From contig JAWKKG010000005.1 in NCBI GenBank assembly GCA_041393395.1, positions 434,001 through 498,000 of the forward strand: a DNA stretch of 64,000 bases. The letters are read 5' to 3'. The DNA comes from JAGQIB01 sp041393395. GTDB lineage: Bacteria; ARS69. The notes below the pieces were generated by a model. That model saw nothing but the letters and a program-made list of their open reading frames with translations. It was not told the DNA's origin and did no database searches. The position numbers and the translations under genes are program-made. Shown here piece by piece: positions 24,053 through 31,039 of this stretch (position 1 is the stretch's first letter; every line of letters begins with the position of its first letter).

Positions 24053-25201
24053 ATGCCCAGTCCGTTTCATCTCACGGAGCGCTCGCTGGAGCAGGACTCC
24101 GGCGGCGTGGCCCGAGGTGTCGCGCTGACCACTGCCCTTCTCCTGTTGGGATGGGTCACGTGGTTCGTCGCGGCGCAGGTGGATGTGTGGGTGCTGTCGG
24201 ACGACGCGCGCCTGGAGGGTCGCCACGTGGCGGCGCGGATCGAAGCACCCGACACTCCCGCGCGCATCGCATCCCTGCCCATCCGCCCCGGCATGGAGAT
24301 CGCGCCCGGCGATGTGATCGTCACGTTCGACGATCGGGAGCTCGTGGCGGAGCTTCAGGCCGCCGAGGTCGAGGAGCAGACGGCTGCGCAGCGTCTCGCC
24401 GGATACAAGGATCGATTGCAGGAACACGACCTTGCGGTCGAGGCCGAGACGAACGCGCTGCGGGCCGACCGACAGCGAGCGGAAGCGGCCGTGCGAGAGG
24501 TCGAAGCGCTCCTGACGGAGACCGAGCGTGAGCTGGCGCGGGTTCGCTCGCTGCGCGACTCCGGCCTGTCTTCCGTGGCGGTGCAGGAACAGGCGGTCTC
24601 GCAGAGGGATGCCGCCAGCGGACGGCTCGAAGCGCGCCGCGCCGAGGTCCGCTTCCTGGAACAGGAAACCACGCGAGTGCTCGCGGTGCGCCGTTCGGAG
24701 CGTCTCGCGCTCGCCGACGAGATCGCCGACCTGGAAGCGCAGAGCGCGGTGGTCCGCGAGCGGATCGAGACCCTTCGGACCCGTCTGGAGCGCTACCGAA
24801 TCGTCAGTCCGTTCCGCGGACACGTCGGAAGCATGGTGTCGCTACCGATCGATCGCGTGGAAGCCGGTCAGTGGCTCGCCACCCTCATCCCCGAGGGAGA
24901 GGTGGACGTCGTCGCTGCGTTCCCTCCGGCGGAGGCGGCCGGCGTCGTGCGACGGGGCATGGGGGCACGATTCCGCGTGCGCGCCTACGATCATCTGTTC
25001 GCCGGCACTCTCCCCGCGGTCGTGCAGGACGTCTCCACCGAGCCACGCGATGGCGTCCTCGACGTACGCCTGACGCTCGCGTCGCAGGATTCGCGAGTCG
25101 AACTGGCGCCCGGTCTCCCCGGGCGCGTCGAGATCCGCGTCGGGAAGCGGACACCGGCGTCGCTGGCCCTGCAGGCGGTGGGAAGGCTCATGAACCGGTG
25201 A
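24053..25201 (+). CDS. HlyD-family periplasmic adaptor (membrane fusion) protein
   Basis: 382 residues. One membrane anchor (VALTTALLLLGWVTWFVA) lies near residues 22-40. The lipoyl/barrel half ARIASLPIRPGMEIAPGDVI follows, then a long E/R/A-rich coiled coil (~residues 100-245), then the second half-motif RIVSPFRGHVGSM and a beta-barrel C-terminus. Such adaptors bridge an inner-membrane ABC exporter to an outer-membrane channel; no TolC homologue is seen here. ATG 24053 gives a short cytosolic N-terminus, and TTG 24032 is possible. It overlaps the next gene by 4 nt. Confidence 0.85.
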   Translation: MPSPFHLTERSLEQDSGGVARGVALTTALLLLGWVTWFVAAQVDVWVLSDDARLEGRHVAARIEAPDTPARIASLPIRPGMEIAPGDVIVTFDDRELVAELQAAEVEEQTAAQRLAGYKDRLQEHDLAVEAETNALRADRQRAEAAVREVEALLTETERELARVRSLRDSGLSSVAVQEQAVSQRDAASGRLEARRAEVRFLEQETTRVLAVRRSERLALADEIADLEAQSAVVRERIETLRTRLERYRIVSPFRGHVGSMVSLPIDRVEAGQWLATLIPEGEVDVVAAFPPAEAAGVVRRGMGARFRVRAYDHLFAGTLPAVVQDVSTEPRDGVLDVRLTLASQDSRVELAPGLPGRVEIRVGKRTPASLALQAVGRLMNR

Positions 25202-27825
25202 AGCGCCGGCTGCTGGTGCCGGAGACCGTGCAGTCGTCCGCTCTGGACTGCGGGCCGGCAGCGCTGCACTCCCTGCTCGCGGGCTTCGGGATCCCTTCGT
25301 CCTACGACGACCTGCGCGACGCCTGCCGCACGAACGTCGACGGTACCTCCATCAACGACCTGGAAGTCGTCGCACGCGAGTTCGGCCTCGAAGCCAAGCA
25401 GGTCATGATCCCGGCGGACCACATCGTTCTCGACGAGGCGAAGTCCCTCCCCGCGATCGTCGTGGTCCGGAACGCCGCGGGCGCGACCCACTTCGTCGTG
25501 GCCTGGCGATGCCGCGCGGGGTTGGTCCAGATCATGGATCCGGCCACGGGCCGGCGATGGCAACGCACCTCTGATTTCCTGCACGACGTCTACCGTCACC
25601 GGACCGCGGTGCCGGCGTCCGCCTGGGCGGCGTGGGCGCACACCGACGATTTCTTGCAGCCGCTGGACGCGAGACTCCGCCGCGTGCGAGTTTCGCCGGC
25701 ACGTCGACACGCGTGGGTCGAGCGCGCAAAGGAAGACGAAACGGGATCGACGCTCGCGCGTCTCGACGCCGCCGTGCGGTGGGTCACTTCCCTCGTGGAG
25801 GCCAAGGCGCTGCGGCGCGGGAGTGAAGCCGAACGCGCCGTCGATCGGATCCTCGAGCAAGCGTCACCTGCAACCGATCCGCCGCCTGCCTTCTGGCAGG
25901 TTCAACCCACCGAAGACCCCACGCGGGTTCATCTGCACGGCGCCGTACTCCTCCGCGTTCGCGGTGTGCAGACCTCGCCGGCCGCCGCCGGCACCACGGC
26001 CGAGTCGGCGCGCCGCGCGCCGCACTCCCCCGGAGTGTTCGAGTTCCTGAAGACCAGCATGGGGCAGAAGGTCCCGTGGCCCGCCGTGATCGCCGCCTTG
26101 TTGGCCGGAGGAGGCGTCGCCCTGGAGGGCCTCGTGTTCCGCGCGTGGATGGAGCTCGGCGTCGAGCTGCCGCTGGCAACGCAGCGCATCCTCACCGGAG
26201 TCGCCGCCGTGTTGCTCTCCGGAATCATCCTCGGGCTGGAGGCGCCGCTGTTCTTCCGGTCGCAGGCGATGGGACGTCGAAGCGAGCTGAGCCTGCGCAT
26301 GGCCTTCTTCCGCAAGCTGGTCCGGTTGGATGATCGCTACCTCTCGAGCCGGCTGGTGTCCGATCTGGTCGAGCGCGCCCATCGCATCGCCCACCTGCGC
26401 AAGCTGCCACCGCTCGGGGCACAGCTGGGACGTCTCCTGACCGGACTCGTCGCGACGACGATCGGAGTCGTCTGGCTCTTCCCGGAAGGAGCCGCGCTCG
26501 CAATCGGAGCGGCGGTCGTGAGCGTCGCGATCCCGTGGCTGCTGCGCTCCGTGTTGACGGAGCGCGATCTCCGACTCCGCGCGCACGCGGGCGCACTGAC
26601 ACGCTTCCAGCTCGATGCGCTCCTCGGGCTCACGCCAGCTCGCGTGCACGGTGCGGAACGCGCATTGCAGCGGGAGCACGAAGGCCTCGTCACGCAATGG
26701 GCGCGAGCATCGCTGGGCTTGCAGCGGTCGGGGTTGCTCGTTCAAGAAGTCACCACGCTCGTCGGCCACTCGCTGGTGCTTTGGCTCGTGGCTTCCTACG
26801 TCGTCGACCGAGGCGCGTCGCTCGGTGTCCTCCTTCTGTTCTACTGGGCCTTTCAGATTCCGATCTTCGGCCAGCGCATCGTGGAGCGCGTGCGCCAGAT
26901 TCCGGAACACCGCAGCGTCGCGACGCGACTGTCCGAGCCCCTGGCCGGCCCGGAAGAGCCGGAATGCGCAGGTTCGCCTGCGGCGTCGCCCTCGCTGGCG
27001 TCACCGCTTGCGACCGAATGCACGCGGGGGATGGCGCTCTCCTTCGAGCGGGTGTCGGTCGAGATGAGTGGCGTGCCCGTCTTGCGGGATCTGGACCTTT
27101 CGATCGGGCCGGGAAGCCGCGTGGCTCTCATCGGTCCGAGCGGTGCAGGCAAGTCCACGCTCATCTCCGTCTTGCTCGGATTCCATCGCACGCAAGGACG
27201 CGTGCGGGTCGACGACAAGCCCCTCGACGAGCAGCTCGCGCACATTCGGGCGGATACGGCCTGGATCGATCCGGCCGTGACGATCTGGAATCGATCGATG
27301 CTGGAGAACGTCCGCTACGGGAATCCGCGCGACGCCGCAAGCGTCCCGAGTCAAATTTGCCGGGCTGAACTCGAAGACGTCGTCGAGTGGATGCCGGCCG
27401 GCCTTGCCACGACGCTGGGCGAGGGGGGCATGCTGCTCTCCGGAGGGGAAGGACAGCGCGTGCGATTCGCGCGCGCGTTCGGTCGCCCGGAGGCACGGCT
27501 CGTGTTGCTCGACGAAGCGACGCGCGGACTCGATCGCGACGTCCGCGCCGCGCTGCTCGATCGCGTGTTCGAGCAGTGGCCCCACGCGACCATCCTCTGT
27601 GTGACGCACGATCTGGAGCAGACCGAGCGGTTCGATCGCGTCGTCTTCCTCGAGGGTGGGGCGATCGTCCAGGACGGTTCTCCGCAGGAGCTCCTGGAGC
27701 AGCCGGGCCGATTTGCGGAGGCGCATCGCGCCTGGCAGGCTTCCCAATCGGACATCTGGGGCGACACGGGCTGGCGACGCCTCCTCGTCCGCGATGGCTC
27801 GCTGGTGGACGGGGTGGAGTCATGA
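25198..27825 (+). CDS. C39-peptidase-containing ABC exporter
   Basis: 875 residues. An N-terminal C39 peptidase retains the Gln and catalytic Cys (VQSSALDCGPAAL, Cys-18), His in ATHFVVAW (~98) and Asp in IMDPATG (~114), so it should be active. A ~150-residue linker of unusual length follows, then membrane helices (~290-570), then an ATPase with Walker A GPSGAGKS near 650, signature LSGGEGQR near 747 and LLDEATRGLD. C39 exporters cut the leader of peptides and export the product. It starts at GTG overlapping the adaptor stop and ends overlapping the second ABC gene. Confidence 0.9.
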   Translation: MKRRLLVPETVQSSALDCGPAALHSLLAGFGIPSSYDDLRDACRTNVDGTSINDLEVVAREFGLEAKQVMIPADHIVLDEAKSLPAIVVVRNAAGATHFVVAWRCRAGLVQIMDPATGRRWQRTSDFLHDVYRHRTAVPASAWAAWAHTDDFLQPLDARLRRVRVSPARRHAWVERAKEDETGSTLARLDAAVRWVTSLVEAKALRRGSEAERAVDRILEQASPATDPPPAFWQVQPTEDPTRVHLHGAVLLRVRGVQTSPAAAGTTAESARRAPHSPGVFEFLKTSMGQKVPWPAVIAALLAGGGVALEGLVFRAWMELGVELPLATQRILTGVAAVLLSGIILGLEAPLFFRSQAMGRRSELSLRMAFFRKLVRLDDRYLSSRLVSDLVERAHRIAHLRKLPPLGAQLGRLLTGLVATTIGVVWLFPEGAALAIGAAVVSVAIPWLLRSVLTERDLRLRAHAGALTRFQLDALLGLTPARVHGAERALQREHEGLVTQWARASLGLQRSGLLVQEVTTLVGHSLVLWLVASYVVDRGASLGVLLLFYWAFQIPIFGQRIVERVRQIPEHRSVATRLSEPLAGPEEPECAGSPAASPSLASPLATECTRGMALSFERVSVEMSGVPVLRDLDLSIGPGSRVALIGPSGAGKSTLISVLLGFHRTQGRVRVDDKPLDEQLAHIRADTAWIDPAVTIWNRSMLENVRYGNPRDAASVPSQICRAELEDVVEWMPAGLATTLGEGGMLLSGGEGQRVRFARAFGRPEARLVLLDEATRGLDRDVRAALLDRVFEQWPHATILCVTHDLEQTERFDRVVFLEGGAIVQDGSPQELLEQPGRFAEAHRAWQASQSDIWGDTGWRRLLVRDGSLVDGVES

Positions 27826-29915
27826 GCGCGGTGCCCGTCTGGCTTCGTGAGGAACTCGGGCCCGCGCTCCGCGAACTCGCGGGGCCTCTGGCGCCGCCGG
27901 ACGAGTCCGGCGGGGACGTCCCGCCCGTTCCGGAGGAACGGGAACGGTTGGACGACTGGATCGACGTCGCCGCGCTTCGCCTGGGCGTGGAGGCCGAGCC
28001 GTCGTGGTTGACCGGCGCGGATCTCGGCGAGCTTCCGGACGCCGCGCCGTGCCTGGCGCGCGTTCCGGGAAGCGACCCGTTCGAGTTCGTGGTTCTCCTT
28101 GGCGCCACGCGCCGTCACGTTTCCCTGCTCACGCCGACGCTCCGCACCGTCCGCCTCCGACGGCGCGAGTTCGTGCGGTGGCTCGAGAAGCGCGCGGCCA
28201 CGGCACACGCGGGCGAACTGGACGCGTGGCTCGATGCCGTACGGTCGTCTCCGCGGGGCCGCACCCGAGCGCGACGTGCCGTGTGGGCGGCGCTCCACGG
28301 AAGGGAGCCTGCGGCACGCCTCTGGATGATCCGACGCGATGCCGCGGCGCCCGCGTCCCGCATCGTCAAGTCGAGAGCCTGGTTGAGCAGCGCGATCGCC
28401 TACGGGCTCGCACACGCCGGTCAGTTCGTCATGTTCGTACTGGCCTGGCGGATCCTCGGTCCGGCCGCGTTTCACGGTACGCTCTCGCTCGGGCAGGTTG
28501 GCGGCTGGGCGCTCGCACTCTTTTCGATGATTCCTTGTCGCATGGTCCGAGATTGGAGCCGCGCCCGGCTCCTCACGCGGATCGGAGTGCTCCTCCGGCA
28601 GCGCGCACTCGCGGGGATCCTCCGCATGGACTCCGAGGAGCTGCGCCGGGCCGGTGTGGCCGACGCGTTCGGACGCGTCATCGATATCGACGCAATCGAG
28701 AACCAGGCGCTGTCCGCCGGCTTCCTCGCGGTGAACGGCGCCATCGAGATCGTCCTGTCCGCCTGGGTGCTCTCCCGCGGCGCCGCACCTTTGCCACTCG
28801 TGGTTCTCTTGGGCCTCATGACCGGATCGTTCGTTCTCCTCGCACACCGGATGCGCAAGAGCCACGCTCGGTGGAATGGGATGCGACTCGCGCTCTCGGA
28901 AGATCTGGCCGAGAAGATGATCGGCCACCGGACACGACTCGCGCAGGGGACCCCCGAGACGGACCATGTGCGGGAGGACGAAGCGATGGCCGCGTATCAC
29001 CGCGCGAGCCGACACCTCGATCGCTACGCCGCAGCAATCGCGATCGTGTTCCCGCGACTGTGGATGCTGCTTGGACTCAGCGTGCTCATCCCCGTTCTGG
29101 CCGGCGTGTCCGAGCCCTCGTCGCTCGCCTACGCGCTCGGCGGGATCCTTCTGGGCTTCCGGGCACTCGACCTCCTCGGCGAGGGTGTGGCGGGACTTGC
29201 CGCGGCATACAGCCCGTGGCAGCGAATCCGGCCGCTGCTGATCGCGACGGGGACCCGACCCGCCGCGGGACTTCTCGAACTCCCGGAGGACGCTCCGGCC
29301 GGAACGCCGATCCTGGATCTCACGCGGATCGGGTACCGCTACCCGGGGCGACCCCGCGCCGCTCTGCAAGATGTCAGCCTGCAGCTGAAGACGGGAGAGC
29401 GGGCATTGCTCGTGGGACCATCGGGTGGTGGGAAGTCCACGCTCGCGTCCCTGGCGGCCGGCCTGCGCGACCCGGATCGTGGCGTCGTCCGGTTCGCCGG
29501 GTTCGACCGCTCCGCGCTCGGGGATCGGAACTGGCGCCGTGGCGTCGCGCTGACTCCCCAGTTCCACGAGAACCACCTGTTCGCCGACACGCTCGCATTC
29601 AACCTGCTGCTGGCGCGACGCTGGCCCCCGTCGCGCGAGGATCTGCTGCGGGCGACGGAGATCTGCCGAGAGCTCGGGCTGGGGCCACTGCTGCAGCGCA
29701 TGCCCGCCGGACTTCAGCAGCGCGTGGGGGATGGCGGCTGGCGTCTCTCGCACGGCGAGCGGAGCCGGGTGTTCCTCGCGCGCGCACTGTTGCAAGGAGC
29801 GTCGGTTCTCATCCTCGACGAGAGCTTCGCTGCGCTGGATGCCGAGAATGTGCGCCAGTGCGTCGAAGTGGCGAAGGGTGCGGCACCGACGCTCCTGGTG
29901 ATTGCACATCCGTGA
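27822..29915 (+). CDS. Second ABC transporter (membrane plus ATPase) with extra N-terminal domain
   Basis: 697 residues. The first ~185 residues are soluble and unrecognised. Membrane helices follow (~188-480), then an ATPase with YPGRPRAALQDVSL, Walker A GPSGGGKST near 534, signature LSHGERSR near 643 and LILDESFAALD. The protein stops immediately after the H-loop His (LLVIAHP), so the usual last ~30 residues are absent. It pairs with the upstream C39 exporter and adaptor in an arrangement like NHLM/NHLP bacteriocin export sets. It may form a heteromeric exporter with the C39 protein. Confidence 0.85.
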   Translation: MSAVPVWLREELGPALRELAGPLAPPDESGGDVPPVPEERERLDDWIDVAALRLGVEAEPSWLTGADLGELPDAAPCLARVPGSDPFEFVVLLGATRRHVSLLTPTLRTVRLRRREFVRWLEKRAATAHAGELDAWLDAVRSSPRGRTRARRAVWAALHGREPAARLWMIRRDAAAPASRIVKSRAWLSSAIAYGLAHAGQFVMFVLAWRILGPAAFHGTLSLGQVGGWALALFSMIPCRMVRDWSRARLLTRIGVLLRQRALAGILRMDSEELRRAGVADAFGRVIDIDAIENQALSAGFLAVNGAIEIVLSAWVLSRGAAPLPLVVLLGLMTGSFVLLAHRMRKSHARWNGMRLALSEDLAEKMIGHRTRLAQGTPETDHVREDEAMAAYHRASRHLDRYAAAIAIVFPRLWMLLGLSVLIPVLAGVSEPSSLAYALGGILLGFRALDLLGEGVAGLAAAYSPWQRIRPLLIATGTRPAAGLLELPEDAPAGTPILDLTRIGYRYPGRPRAALQDVSLQLKTGERALLVGPSGGGKSTLASLAAGLRDPDRGVVRFAGFDRSALGDRNWRRGVALTPQFHENHLFADTLAFNLLLARRWPPSREDLLRATEICRELGLGPLLQRMPAGLQQRVGDGGWRLSHGERSRVFLARALLQGASVLILDESFAALDAENVRQCVEVAKGAAPTLLVIAHP

Positions 29916-29962
29916 TCGGACGTGCGTGCGTCCCAGTTCGTCGGAGCCGGTCCAGCCTCCCC

Positions 29963-30031
29963 CTAGAACTCCACCTCGAACACCCCACCCGTCACCACCC
30001 GCACCGCCGGCGTCTCCTTCTCCAAGAGTGG
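29963..30031 (-). pseudogene. Relic of the 3' end of a DUF6252-like lipoprotein gene
   Basis: On the minus strand these 23 codons read PLLEKETPAVRVVTGGVFEV and then EF-stop, matching the C-terminus of the intact lipoprotein gene at 44616-45080 (GGETPAVREITNGTFDVSF). Nothing upstream resembles the rest of that protein. It is a deletion remnant of a paralogue in the gap between the exporter operon and the next gene. Confidence 0.6.
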
Positions 30032-30144
30032 CCCCGGGCCGGATTCACCGGGGGCCGCGCAGACCCGCCCTCGGCGACGTTTGAGCCCGCCCCCGCCGGC
30101 CTGCTACGCTCGAGACTCCCCCGGGACGCGGGAGGACCGCCCTG

Positions 30145-30885
30145 CTGACCATCACCCTCGCCACAGCCCTCGGAGCACTCCTGATGGCGACGCCGCCGGC
30201 CCCGGCCGGCTCCGACGGCATCATCTTCGACGTCGACTTCGAGCCGCCGGTGCACGTGGTGGGGTTCCCTCCGGCCGTCGGTCCCACCACGCTGCCCTAC
30301 GACCGGCCGACGTACGTCTGGCACGGCGACCCGCTGATCGCCTATGGCCCTCCGGGCTACGGCCAGAGCCTGAACCTGAGCAACTACCCGGGCCTGCAGA
30401 GCGACGGCGACAGCGTCAGCTTCGACATGGTGCCGTTCCCCTACGCGAACTACGGCGTGGCCTACACGATCGCGTTCGACGCCTTCGAGGAAGATGCGTC
30501 GTTCTTCGTGGCGCCGATCCCGAACTGGGGCTTCCGGCTCAGCGTGACCTTCCGGTGGGATCCCGACACCGGGGGCACCGTTCACGCGGGGGAATTCACC
30601 TCGGCGCCGGTCATCGGGTCGTGGGAGCTCGACGTCCCGCTCCGCGTGCGCATGGAGCTGTCCAAGGCCGAGAAGGGGTACGCCCGCATCTACCTGGACG
30701 GAGTGCTCGTTCACGATGTGGAGGGCGGATGGCCTCCCGGCCTGGATCTGTTGAAGATCTGCTTCGCGCACAACGATTCGCAGTGCAGCGCGCTCGTGGA
30801 CGACGTGCTCATCTGGGGAAGCCACTCCGGTCCGATCCCCGTCGAGGCTGCCAGCTGGGCCGGGATCAAGGCGCAGCATCGATAG
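30145..30885 (+). CDS. Secreted protein of unknown function (jelly-roll-like)
   Basis: About 246 residues if translation starts at CTG 30145, 233 from ATG 30184. The upstream choice is preferred because a GGAGGA site sits 8 nt before the CTG and the added residues complete a signal-like stretch (TITLATALGALLMA then TPPAPAG). The mature part is beta-rich with many aromatic and Gly-Asp motifs (DGDSVSFDMVPFPYANYG; YARIYLDGVLVHDVEGGW), resembling lectin/LamG-type sandwiches. One Cys pair lies near the C-terminus. It stands as a single gene. Confidence 0.6.
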   Translation: MTITLATALGALLMATPPAPAGSDGIIFDVDFEPPVHVVGFPPAVGPTTLPYDRPTYVWHGDPLIAYGPPGYGQSLNLSNYPGLQSDGDSVSFDMVPFPYANYGVAYTIAFDAFEEDASFFVAPIPNWGFRLSVTFRWDPDTGGTVHAGEFTSAPVIGSWELDVPLRVRMELSKAEKGYARIYLDGVLVHDVEGGWPPGLDLLKICFAHNDSQCSALVDDVLIWGSHSGPIPVEAASWAGIKAQHR

Positions 30886-31039
30886 CGTGCGCGTCGGGAG
30901 CTGTCCCGGCCGTCCCGAGGAGTGACGTGGGCACCTGCCCCTAGCCCGACCTCCGCCCGATCCGCTACCTTCCCCCTTACCTTCACCTTCCAACCTCACC
31001 GCCACCCTTCCCGCCCCTCCCGCCCCGGAGACGCCGCCC

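Noticed and set aside
28004..30148. Long frame (714 codons) antiphase to the second ABC transporter
   Set aside because: It is an Arg/Pro/Gly-rich shadow frame, typical of high-GC DNA, with no recognisable motif.
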